15,408 nt of DNA from Frankiaceae bacterium. Its GTDB lineage: Bacteria > Actinomycetota > Actinomycetes > JAVEEJ01. This document shows positions 1 to 6,293 of this stretch, in pieces. Within the stretch, counting starts at the first letter, position 1. Every line of letters begins with the position of its first letter. The position numbers were made by a program, and so were the translations under genes. Location of the stretch: the NCBI GenBank assembly GCA_030840515.1, contig JAVEEJ010000025.1:1-15408 (forward strand). The letters are read 5' to 3'. The notes under the pieces are model-generated. The model searched no databases. It was given only the letters and a program-made list of their open reading frames with translations, and was not told the origin of the DNA.

Positions 1-314
1 AGCCCGACCCGGTCCACCTCTGCGGGCGGTATGACGATCACCGACCAGTCGGCTGCGCGCTTCATCACGCCGGCGTACACGCGCTCGCGTGCCTCCGGGG
101 TCAGCAGCTTGGAGTCGGCAAGCCCAGGGACCTCTCCGCGCTTGCCCTCGGGCAGCACGACCGCGGCGACCACCAGCGGGCCAGCGCACGCGCCCCGACC
201 GGCCTCGTCCGCCCCGGCCACCGGCGTGAGCCCGCGTCGCTGCAGCGCACGCTCGAAGGCCCAGAGCCCGAGCGCGTCACGCCGGACGACGACGCGAGGA
301 GGGGTGGCAGCCAT
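1..314 (-). CDS. rnhB: Ribonuclease HII, N-terminal part (runs off the left edge)
   Basis: RNase HII cleaves the RNA strand of RNA-DNA hybrids and removes single ribonucleotides from DNA, using two divalent metal ions in the cytoplasm. About 104 codons are present and the C-terminus lies outside the window. The translation shows the family's first active-site motif, GADEAGRGACAGP, near residues 34-46 (catalytic Asp36 and Glu37 by family analogy), followed by hydrophobic strand VVAAVVL and the conserved DSKLL at 67-71. The ATG at 312-314 is preferred because it lies 7 bp after the upstream lepB stop and gives the usual 30-40 residues before DEAGRG. No distinct promoter is seen, so the gene is probably the promoter-distal member of the rpsP-rplS-lepB transcript. 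The identity is firm; only the length and the later catalytic residues are unverified. Confidence 0.93.
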   Translation of the reverse strand, partial: MAATPPRVVVRRDALGLWAFERALQRRGLTPVAGADEAGRGACAGPLVVAAVVLPEGKRGEVPGLADSKLLTPEARERVYAGVMKRAADWSVIVIPPAEVDRVG

Positions 315-321
315 GACGGGG

Positions 322-1071
322 TCAGCGTACGGCGGCAGGTCGCCGCCGGCGCCGAACCACGAACAACCCGGACGCGGCGAGTACGCCGGACTCCAGCGGC
401 ACCCCGTCGGCGAGGAAGGTGCGCGGCACCGGCAGCATCCCGAACCGGTGCGGCGGCCAGACCTTCACGAAGGCCCGCCCGATGACGTTGCGCTCCGGGA
501 TGGTGCCCTGGTGGTCGTCCTGATGGAGGCGCGAGTCGCCCGAGGCGCCGCGGTGGTCACCCATCACCCACAGCCGCCCCTTGGGCACCGTGATCGGCCC
601 GAACACCGCATGGTCGTCTTCGAACAGATAGGGCTCGTCCAGGGCAACGCCGTTGACGACGACGCGGCCCTTCGCGTCGCAGCACTGCACCGTGTCGCCG
701 GGGACGCCGATGACGCGCTTGATGAAGTCCTTCTCACTGGGGGGCGCGGCGCCCACGGCGCGCCCGATCCCGCGCAGGAACCTGCGGACCGGGTTGTGCG
801 ACGCGGGAGACGTCGGCACCTCCGCGCCCCAGGACGGCGGTCCGCGGAAGACGACGATCTCGCCGCGGTGGATGCCGCGGAAGTCGTAGACCAGCTTGTT
901 GACCAAGACCCGGTCGCCGTTGCAGCCGTGGCAGCCGTGGAGCGTCTTCTCCATCGACTCCGACGGGATGAAGAACGCCTGAACGAAGAAGGCCTTGATG
1001 ACCAGGGCCAGCGCCAGCGCGACGAGCACGAGCAGCGGGATCTCGCCGCGTAGCCCGCGAGAACGGCTCAT
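322..1071 (-). CDS. lepB: Type I signal peptidase, second tandem copy (CxxC-loop form)
   Basis: This 249-aa membrane serine protease removes signal peptides from Sec and Tat exported proteins on the outer face of the membrane. An N-terminal membrane segment (about 11-34) leads into FIPSESMEKTL with nucleophile Ser39. The general-base Lys118 lies in DFIKRVIGVPGD, and MGDHRGASGDSR forms the conserved C-terminal box. A second hydrophobic stretch near the end is followed by RRRRR, suggesting a second membrane pass with a cytoplasmic basic tail. Between the Ser box and GDRVLVNK there is an inserted HGCHGCN carrying a C-x2-C pair; the upstream paralogue lacks it. From memory, mycobacterial LepB has a comparable cysteine loop. 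The ATG overlaps the stop of the upstream lepB by 4 bp (ATGA), indicating translational coupling. rnhB begins 7 bp downstream. Confidence 0.95.
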   Translation of the reverse strand: MSRSRGLRGEIPLLVLVALALALVIKAFFVQAFFIPSESMEKTLHGCHGCNGDRVLVNKLVYDFRGIHRGEIVVFRGPPSWGAEVPTSPASHNPVRRFLRGIGRAVGAAPPSEKDFIKRVIGVPGDTVQCCDAKGRVVVNGVALDEPYLFEDDHAVFGPITVPKGRLWVMGDHRGASGDSRLHQDDHQGTIPERNVIGRAFVKVWPPHRFGMLPVPRTFLADGVPLESGVLAASGLFVVRRRRRPAAVR

Positions 1072-1919
1072 GGAAGACGAGTACGCCGACGTCTGCGCAA
1101 CAGGGCGAACGGCGCGACGAGCAGCGCCCCGGCCAGATAGGGCGCCCCTGGGAGGGCCATGCCCTGCAGGGTCTTCTGCTTGAAGGTCTGCGGGATGGAC
1201 AGCTTGCCGGCGTGGTCGGTCGGCCAGACGACGACGAACGCCCGGCCGATCACCTTGTTCTCCGGCACCGTGCCGCCGCCGGGGCTGCCGAGGTGGGCTC
1301 GACTGTCGGAGGACTGCGACCGGTGGTCACCCATCACCCAGAGCCGGCCCTTCGGCACCTTCACCGGCCCGAACGGAGCATGGTCGTCCTGGTAAAGGTA
1401 GGGCTCGTCAAGCGCGACGCCGTTGACCGTGACCCGGCCCTGGGGGTCGCAGCACTGCACGGTGTCGCCGGGCACCCCGATCACGCGCTTGATGAAGTCC
1501 TTCTCGCCCAGCCGCCCGAACCCGATCAGGCCGCTGAGCCAGCGGGCGGCCTTCTGCACCGCGTTGCCGGGGGGTGGGGCCTGGAACTCGGGAGTGAAGG
1601 AGTCGAGGCCGTTGAAGACGACGACCTCGCCGCGCCGCACGTCCCGGGTCCGGTAGACGAGCTTGTTGACCAGAACGCGGTCACCGACCTGGAGCGTCTG
1701 CTCCATCGACCCGGACGGGATGTAGAAGGCCTGGATGAGGAAGGCCTTGAGCAGCAGCGCGAGCACCAGGGCGATGGCGATGAGCACCGGCAGCTCACGC
1801 AAGAAGCTGCCGTGCGGCTTGTCGTGCGTGCCCGGTGTGGCCGCCGCCTCGTCGTCGACAGCCGTCGAGGTGTTGACGGGGGCAGCGGGAGGCGCGTCGG
1901 CGCCCGGATCCTCAGACAT
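1068..1919 (-). CDS. lepB: Type I signal peptidase, first tandem copy
   Basis: This 283-aa signal peptidase I has an acidic, Ala/Pro-rich cytoplasmic N-terminus (1-38), a membrane anchor (about 43-66), and FYIPSGSMEQTL with nucleophile Ser71. Catalytic Lys144 lies in DFIKRVIGVPGD, and the MGDHRSQSSDSR box and a C-terminal hydrophobic helix ending in RRRRRTRLP follow. By eye, the block from EKDFIKR to GDSR/SDSR is identical to the downstream paralogue at about 58 of 69 positions, far above the rest of the protein, so the pair arose by tandem duplication, perhaps with gene conversion. The gene starts 30 bp after rplS. No good Shine-Dalgarno is seen. A TAGGCT hexamer at 1928-1933, 8 nt before the ATG, could be a -10 element for a leaderless internal transcript, but no -35 is evident. 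Confidence 0.95.
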   Translation of the reverse strand: MSEDPGADAPPAAPVNTSTAVDDEAAATPGTHDKPHGSFLRELPVLIAIALVLALLLKAFLIQAFYIPSGSMEQTLQVGDRVLVNKLVYRTRDVRRGEVVVFNGLDSFTPEFQAPPPGNAVQKAARWLSGLIGFGRLGEKDFIKRVIGVPGDTVQCCDPQGRVTVNGVALDEPYLYQDDHAPFGPVKVPKGRLWVMGDHRSQSSDSRAHLGSPGGGTVPENKVIGRAFVVVWPTDHAGKLSIPQTFKQKTLQGMALPGAPYLAGALLVAPFALLRRRRRTRLP

Positions 1920-1949
1920 CGGTGCGCAGCCTAACCACGCAACCTGGGA

Positions 1950-2309
1950 TCAACTGGCCGGCGTGGCCTCGCGGCGCTCCTTGATCTTCGCCGCCTTGCC
2001 GCGCAGATCGCGGAGGTAGTAGAGCTTGGCCCGGCGGACGTCGCCGAGGGTGACGATCTCGATCTTGTCGATGACCGGGGTGTGCATCGGGAACGTGCGC
2101 TCCACGCCCACGCCGAAGCTCACCTTGCGCACCGTGAACGTCTCGCGCACGCCGCCGCCCTGTCGGCGGATCACCACGCCCTGGAACACCTGGACACGGG
2201 AGCGGGTGCCCTCGACGACCTTCACGTGGACCTTCAGCGTGTCGCCGGGACGGAAGTCCGGGTGGTCGCTCCGCAGCGAGGCGGCGTCGAGCGCGTCGAG
2301 GGTGTGCAT
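1950..2309 (-). CDS. rplS: 50S ribosomal protein L19
   Basis: L19 is a large-subunit protein at the 30S-50S interface, near helices that contact 16S rRNA. The 119-aa product has the normal family length and the recognisable pattern FRPGDTLKVHVKVVEG, then RVQVFQGVVIRRQGGGVRETFTVRK, and FPMHTPVIDKIE before the basic end LYYLRDLRGKAAKIKERR. The ATG at 2307-2309 gives the family's usual start, MHTLDAL. trmD lies 51 bp upstream and lepB 30 bp downstream on the same strand, the conserved order rpsP-rimM-trmD-rplS with signal peptidases behind it. The Shine-Dalgarno is weak (GGAAG about 10 nt from the start). A small perfect hairpin lies in the trmD-rplS gap. Confidence 0.97.
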   Translation of the reverse strand: MHTLDALDAASLRSDHPDFRPGDTLKVHVKVVEGTRSRVQVFQGVVIRRQGGGVRETFTVRKVSFGVGVERTFPMHTPVIDKIEIVTLGDVRRAKLYYLRDLRGKAAKIKERREATPAS

Positions 2310-2340
2310 GGTTGAACCGCTTCCGGTGGGTCGAGTGGGG

Positions 2341-2355
2341 TGCCGCTCAGCGGCA
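2341..2355 (-). other. Small perfect hairpin in the trmD-rplS gap
   Basis: TGCCGC-TCA-GCGGCA is a perfect 6-bp stem with a 3-nt loop between the trmD stop and the rplS start. It has no following U-run, so it is not a convincing terminator. It could be an RNA-processing or attenuation element that lets rplS be expressed at a different level from trmD, as is known for the E. coli operon; that role is inference. Confidence 0.35.
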
Positions 2356-2360
2356 GCCGC

Positions 2361-3149
2361 CTAGTCTGCCACAGGCGGGTCGGGCGGGGCGAACCCGCCC
2401 TCGACCCCGTCCAGCACCGTCAGATCGCGCTCGTCGAGCGTGTCCCGGTCGAGCTTGGCCAGCAGGTCGGGCCGGGTGGCTGCGGTCCTGCGCAGCGCCT
2501 CGTCGCGTCGCCAGCGCGCGATCGCCCTGTGGTCGCCCGACAGGAGGACGGGCGGGGTCTCAAGGCCACGCCACGACGGCGGTCGCGTGTAGGCCCGGTA
2601 CTCCAGCAGCCCGTCGCTGTGCGACTCGTCGACGACGCTCTCGGGGTTGCCCAGCACTCCGGGGAGCAGTCGGGCGACCGCCTCCACCACGGCGAGCACG
2701 GCCACCTCTCCCCCGTTGAGCACGTAGTCACCGAGCGAGACCTCGAGCACGCGAGCCCGCGAAGCGGCGTACTCGGCGACACGCGCGTCGATGCCCTCGT
2801 AGCGCCCGCAGGCGAAGACCAGCCACGGCTCGGTCGCCAGCTGGGCCGCGATCTGCTGGGTGAACGGCACGCCGGCCGGGGTGGGGATCACGACCAACGG
2901 CTCACCCGCGTCGTCGTACTCGTTCCCGAGGAGCTCGTCGAGCGCCCGACCCCAGGGCTCCGGAGACATGACCATGCCGGCGCCACCGCCGTACGGGGAG
3001 TCGTCGACGGTGCGGTGCACGTCGTCGGTCCAGCGCCGCAGGTCGTGCACGCGCAGGTCGAGCAGACCCTTCTCGCGTGCCTTCCCGACGAGCGAGAGCT
3101 CGAGCGGGCTCAGGTAGTCGGGGAAGATCGTGACGACGTCGACGCGCAT
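2361..3149 (-). CDS. trmD: tRNA (guanine-37-N1)-methyltransferase
   Basis: TrmD transfers a methyl group from S-adenosylmethionine to N1 of G37 next to the tRNA anticodon and so prevents +1 frameshifting. It is a homodimeric SPOUT enzyme with a deep trefoil knot. The 262-aa product begins MRVDVVTIFPDYL and has YGGGAGMVM (53-61), CGRYEGID (114-121) and the knot motif SLGDYVLNGGE (138-148), followed by DESHSDGLLEYRAYTRP and the C-terminal domain. Two starts are possible. GTG at 3150-3152 overlaps the rimM stop by 4 bp, and ATG at 3147-3149 overlaps it by 1 bp; the ATG is chosen because the family usually starts directly with MRxDVxTIFP. Either way the gene is translationally coupled to rimM. 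All motifs are intact. Confidence 0.97.
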   Translation of the reverse strand: MRVDVVTIFPDYLSPLELSLVGKAREKGLLDLRVHDLRRWTDDVHRTVDDSPYGGGAGMVMSPEPWGRALDELLGNEYDDAGEPLVVIPTPAGVPFTQQIAAQLATEPWLVFACGRYEGIDARVAEYAASRARVLEVSLGDYVLNGGEVAVLAVVEAVARLLPGVLGNPESVVDESHSDGLLEYRAYTRPPSWRGLETPPVLLSGDHRAIARWRRDEALRRTAATRPDLLAKLDRDTLDERDLTVLDGVEGGFAPPDPPVAD

Positions 3150-3664
3150 CACTCGACCTCGTCGAGCAGGCCGGGCGGGGGGTCGATGACGACCTTGCCT
3201 GCGAGTACGTCGACGACGGGGACCATCGCGCGCACGAAGGGAACCAGCACCTCCGGGGCGTCGGCGCGCTCGACGACGAGCACGTCCTGGCCGGGCAGGT
3301 GCAACAGCTCTTTGAGCTCGCCGACGGCCGTTCCGTCGACCAGCTCAACGCGCAACCCCTCGAGCTCGTGGTCACGCCACTCATCGGGATCGTCGATCGG
3401 CTCGAGGTCGGCGCTGTCCACCACGATCAGCGTGTTGCGCAGCGCCTCGGCGCCGTTGCGGTCCTCGACGCCGAGCAGCTTCAACACCAGCCGGCCGGAG
3501 TGCCACCACGCGCGCTCCACCGTCAACGGCCCGCGCTCCGGCGGGTCGGTGATCAGGCTCGCGCCCTCGGCGAAGCGCTCGTCGGGGTCATCTGTGCGCA
3601 CCTCGACGGTGACCTCACCGCGGATGCCGTGTGCCCTGCCGATGCGCCCGACGACGAGCTGCAC
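3149..3664 (-). CDS. rimM: 16S rRNA processing / 30S maturation factor RimM
   Basis: RimM helps late assembly of the 30S head, where it binds ribosomal protein S19, and is needed for efficient 16S rRNA maturation. The 171-aa product has the normal length. It has an N-terminal beta-barrel domain starting LVVGRIGRAHGIRGEV and ending around residue 88, then a PRC-barrel domain (WRDHELEGLRVELVDGTAVGELKELLHLPGQDVLVVE...VPFVRAMVPVVD). The start is GTG at 3662-3664, which gives VQLVVGRIG right at the family's N-terminus; no ATG alternative fits. It follows the KH-protein stop by 13 bp and overlaps trmD at its 3' end, within the conserved rpsP-rimM-trmD-rplS group. Confidence 0.96.
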   Translation of the reverse strand: MQLVVGRIGRAHGIRGEVTVEVRTDDPDERFAEGASLITDPPERGPLTVERAWWHSGRLVLKLLGVEDRNGAEALRNTLIVVDSADLEPIDDPDEWRDHELEGLRVELVDGTAVGELKELLHLPGQDVLVVERADAPEVLVPFVRAMVPVVDVLAGKVVIDPPPGLLDEVE

Positions 3665-3677
3665 GTCTAAGAGTCGG

Positions 3678-3917
3678 TCAGCGCTCGTCGACGTCGACGA
3701 AGTCGACGCGAACGCCCTTGCCGCCGATCGCCGACACCACCGTGCGCAGCGCGTTGGCCGTGCGGCCGGCGCGGCCGATCACCTTGCCCAGGTCATCGGG
3801 GTGCACCCGAACCTTCAGCACGTTCGGGCCGCGGCGCTGGGCGCGCTCGTCGACGCTGACGTCATCCGGGTGCTCGACGATCCCCTTGACGAGGTGCTCG
3901 AGTGCCTCGTCGAGCAT
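3678..3917 (-). CDS. khpA: KH-domain RNA-binding protein (KhpA family)
   Basis: This 79-aa single-KH-domain protein is a small cytoplasmic RNA-binding protein of the KhpA (YlqC) type, which in firmicutes pairs with KhpB/Jag and affects cell-division and envelope transcripts. The sequence shows KVRVHPDDLGKVIGRAGRTANALRTVV with the GxxG loop as Gly48-Arg-Ala-Gly51, inside a beta-alpha-alpha-beta layout. The length is typical. Its ATG shares one base with the rpsP stop codon (TGATG at 3915-3919), so it should be translated by termination-reinitiation after S16. The position between rpsP and rimM is the conserved place for this gene in actinobacteria and firmicutes. Its partner KhpB is not in the window. 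Confidence 0.94.
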   Translation of the reverse strand: MLDEALEHLVKGIVEHPDDVSVDERAQRRGPNVLKVRVHPDDLGKVIGRAGRTANALRTVVSAIGGKGVRVDFVDVDER

Positions 3918-4573
3918 CAGGCGTCAGGGCTCTCGTCGGGAGCGGCACCGCTCGTCGGGTCGGTGGCGGGCTCGGCAGCCGGCGCAGCGGCCTCTGCCGC
4001 GGGGGCCTCAGTCGACTCAGCCGCGGGGGCCTCAGTCGACTCAGCCGCGGGGGCCTCAGTCGCCTCAGCCGCGGGGGCCTCAGTCGCCTCAGCCGCGGGG
4101 GCCTCAGTCGCCTCAGCCTCTGCAGCCGGAGCCTCGGTCGACTCAGCAGCCGGGGCCTCGGTGGCCTCAGCCGCGGCGGCCTTCTTCGCCGGCGCGCGCT
4201 TCTTCGGTGTGGTGGCGGCACCTGCCGCGTCGTCGTGGCTCTCCTTGGCGGCCGCCTCGAAGATCGCCTTCTTGTCGGCCTTCGGCGCGGCGACGAGCAT
4301 GGGCGGCGGCGCGGGGAGGCCCTTGAACTTCTGCCAGTCGCCGGTGACCTTGAGGATCGCCGCGACCGCCTCGGTCGGCTGGGCGCCTACGCCGAGCCAG
4401 TACTGGGCGCGCTCGGAGTCGACCTCGATGAAGCTGGGGTCCTCCTTGGGGTGGTACTTGCCGATCGTCTCGATCGAGCGGCCGTCGCGCTTGGTGCGCG
4501 CGTCGGCGACGACGATGCGGTAGTAGGGGGCGCGCATCTTGCCGAGGCGCATGAGCTTGATCTTGGCTGCCAC
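3917..4573 (-). CDS. rpsP: 30S ribosomal protein S16 with a long repetitive tail
   Basis: S16 is a 30S assembly protein that binds 16S rRNA early in the body domain. Residues 1-85 are the complete S16 fold (MAAKIKLMRLGKMRAPYYRI, ADARTKRDGRSIETIGKYHP, ERAQYWLGVGAQPTEAV). The protein is 218 aa, against about 80-90 aa in E. coli or Bacillus. Residues 86-134 form a Lys/Ala-rich linker with KKRAPAKKAAAA, and about 135-193 are seven (E-A/S-TEAPAA) octapeptides, followed by an Ala/Pro/Asp end. Actinobacterial S16 commonly has a tail, but from memory this is longer than usual. The start is GTG at 4571-4573, with GGAGA about 9 nt upstream. It is the first gene of the left-hand operon, so the promoter should lie in 4574-4838. 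Confidence 0.96.
   Translation of the reverse strand: MAAKIKLMRLGKMRAPYYRIVVADARTKRDGRSIETIGKYHPKEDPSFIEVDSERAQYWLGVGAQPTEAVAAILKVTGDWQKFKGLPAPPPMLVAAPKADKKAIFEAAAKESHDDAAGAATTPKKRAPAKKAAAAEATEAPAAESTEAPAAEAEATEAPAAEATEAPAAEATEAPAAESTEAPAAESTEAPAAEAAAPAAEPATDPTSGAAPDESPDA
3996..4169 (-). repeat. 24-bp in-frame tandem repeat inside rpsP
   Basis: Five consecutive 24-bp units (3996-4019, 4020-4043, 4044-4067, 4068-4091, 4092-4115) match except for one position. Units 1-2 end CGACTCA and units 3-5 end CGCCTCA on the plus strand. A 30-bp variant (4116-4145) and a diverged 24-bp unit (4146-4169) follow. Each unit encodes ESTEAPAA or EATEAPAA in S16. Because the unit is a multiple of three, gain or loss of copies keeps the frame and the downstream khpA coupling. 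Confidence 0.92.
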
Positions 4574-4838
4574 GTGCGTGTGTCTCCGTCGTTGTGGGCG
4601 CTGTGTGGACTGCGCTTGGGTGAGCGCTCCGCACGTGGTGGGTCACGCGCGGCGCTGCTCGAGGGGACCCGCCGCGGCCGGGTAGAGGGCCGAGCCGCAG
4701 CATGGTGCTCGCGGGCAAGTGTGCCAGACCCGCCGCGGGCCACGCCCGGTGCCTGTCGCGCTGCGTCACTAGCCCGGATGGGCCATGGGCAAGCGCCGCA
4801 GCGGGTGGGATGACAGGACGGACCGATCGGAGGCCGTC
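4574..4838. other. Divergent intergenic region between rpsP and the secreted propeller gene
   Basis: These 265 bp must hold the promoters for the rpsP operon (minus) and the propeller gene (plus). No clear -35/-10 pair stands out on either strand. A 12-bp direct repeat (GACCCGCCGCGG) occurs at 4666-4677 and 4727-4738. In this GC-rich context it may be chance. No tRNA, small RNA or terminator is recognised. Confidence 0.5.
4829..4833 (+). promoter_or_regulatory. Ribosome binding site deciding the propeller gene start
   Basis: GGAGG lies 5 nt before the ATG at 4839. This favours that start over the in-frame ATG at 4785, which has no such site and would put 18 charged residues in front of a good signal peptide. 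Confidence 0.75.
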
Positions 4839-6293
4839 ATGCGCCGTGCACGCAGAGTGATCGTCGTGGTGAGCGCCGCGGGGCTGGCCCTCGTCGGCAC
4901 GGCCTGGGCAGGCAAGACCCCCACCGCGCCGGCAGGGCTCGCCTTCAGGCCTGGCGTGCTGCTGACCACGAGCGGGCTGCCCTACGGGATCACGCAGGGC
5001 GAGCCGAGCATCAAGGTCGACAGCGCCGGGCGGATCTACGTCTCCGCCCCCGCGGCCAATGGCATCGGATGTGAGCTGTGGCGACTCAACTCGACGCTCA
5101 CCCAGCAGACCTTCATCCGACCCCCGGACAACGGCGTCGGCGGCGGGGACTGCGACATCGCAGTCAGCCGCACGACCCCTGTGGGTCAGTCCTTCCCCAC
5201 GCTGTCCTACTCGTCCCTCTATCTCGCCAACTTCGTCGTCGCGCGGTCACTCGACGGCGGGACGACGTGGAGCACCTCGCCCGTGGGCTCCGACTGGGTC
5301 GGCGACGACCGGCAGTGGAACGCCGCCGCTGAGGGCTCGAGCGTCTACATGAGCTATCACATCGTCACGACGAACAACATCCAGATCGAGAAGAGCACCG
5401 ACGGCGGGCTGACCTACCACGTCACGACGTTCCCGGTCCCGACCACTCCGGGCAACGGTCAGGCGATCGACGCCGCGCATCTGCCGCAGGCGAACATGAA
5501 CAACGAGCTCGGCCCGATCGTCGTCGACTTCTCGTCCACCGCCGCAGTGAAGCCGGTCTACACGATCTTCACCGCGCCGGACTCGCTCAGCGAGAACACC
5601 GGCAGCGGCGACGGCAGCACCCACACGTTCAACCACGACCTGTTCCTTGCCGCATCGACGGACGGCGGCGTCACCTGGCGCGACACCCTCATCTTCAAGG
5701 GCCCGGTTGACCGCACCTACGACCACATCTTCCCGTCGCTCGCGATCGACTCCGGCGGTGGCTTCTGGGCGACGTGGGTCAGTGATGAGGAGCACGTGTA
5801 CGTCGTGCACGGGACGCGCGCCAGCAACGGCACGGTGACCTGGACCGCGCCCAAGCGCATCGACACCGCCGCCACTCTGGCCAACGTCTACCCCTGGGTC
5901 GTCGGCGGAGCCGCCGGTAGGGCTGACGTGGTCTGGTATTCCGGCACATCGACGGACCCGACGCTGACGAACAACGACACCACCAACGACTGGAGCGTGC
6001 GCCTCGCGCAGCTGACCTGGGCGTCGAAGTCCGGCGTCACGGTTGCGGCGCAGACCGTTGCGAGCGACCACGTGATCCGCCACGGCGACATCTGCTCGAA
6101 GGGCGTGCTGTGCGACCCGACGGCCACCGGTCGCAACCTGCTGGACTTCTTCCAGGTCGCGCTGATGCCCGACGGTCGCGCCGCGATCGCCTGGGCAGAC
6201 GACCACGCGACTCCCGGCGCGCAGATCTACGTCACCGTGCAGTGCTCCGGGATCAGCGCGACGACTGGGAAGGCGCTGACCTCGACCTGCTGA
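4839..6293 (+). CDS. Secreted Asp-box (BNR) beta-propeller protein, function unknown
   Basis: This 484-aa protein is the only plus-strand gene. It begins MRRARRVIVVVSAAGLALVGT and ends its signal peptide at TAWA|GK (about residue 24), which suggests Sec export; there is no lipobox and no C-terminal anchor. Three clear Asp boxes are visible: SLDGGTTW (137-144), STDGGLTY (186-193) and STDGGVTW (273-280). With repeated strand patterns such as GEPSIKVDSAGRIYVS and IFPSLAIDSGGGFWATW they indicate a six-bladed sialidase-like propeller. The mature protein has six Cys, including the final residue, compatible with disulfides outside the cell. The sialidase RIP motif and an obvious catalytic triad are not seen, so 'sialidase' would be an over-call. 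Its 3' end overlaps the opposing propeller gene by 41 bp. No substrate can be inferred. Confidence 0.88.
   Translation: MRRARRVIVVVSAAGLALVGTAWAGKTPTAPAGLAFRPGVLLTTSGLPYGITQGEPSIKVDSAGRIYVSAPAANGIGCELWRLNSTLTQQTFIRPPDNGVGGGDCDIAVSRTTPVGQSFPTLSYSSLYLANFVVARSLDGGTTWSTSPVGSDWVGDDRQWNAAAEGSSVYMSYHIVTTNNIQIEKSTDGGLTYHVTTFPVPTTPGNGQAIDAAHLPQANMNNELGPIVVDFSSTAAVKPVYTIFTAPDSLSENTGSGDGSTHTFNHDLFLAASTDGGVTWRDTLIFKGPVDRTYDHIFPSLAIDSGGGFWATWVSDEEHVYVVHGTRASNGTVTWTAPKRIDTAATLANVYPWVVGGAAGRADVVWYSGTSTDPTLTNNDTTNDWSVRLAQLTWASKSGVTVAAQTVASDHVIRHGDICSKGVLCDPTATGRNLLDFFQVALMPDGRAAIAWADDHATPGAQIYVTVQCSGISATTGKALTSTC

Noticed and set aside
2340..4523. A plus-strand open frame of more than 700 codons antisense to trmD, rimM, khpA and rpsP
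   Set aside because: It is opposite four well-identified genes, its translation is low-complexity (Ser/Thr/Arg-rich) with no recognisable domain, and such frames are expected by chance in very GC-rich coding DNA.
4721..4733. Sigma-54-like -24/-12 pattern (TGGCAC...TTGC, minus strand) upstream of rpsP
   Set aside because: The spacing between the two parts is 2 nt instead of the required 5, and actinobacteria lack sigma-54.
4839..6293. Calling the plus-strand propeller a sialidase
   Set aside because: Asp boxes occur in many propellers. The RIP arginine motif and the rest of the sialidase active site are not visible.
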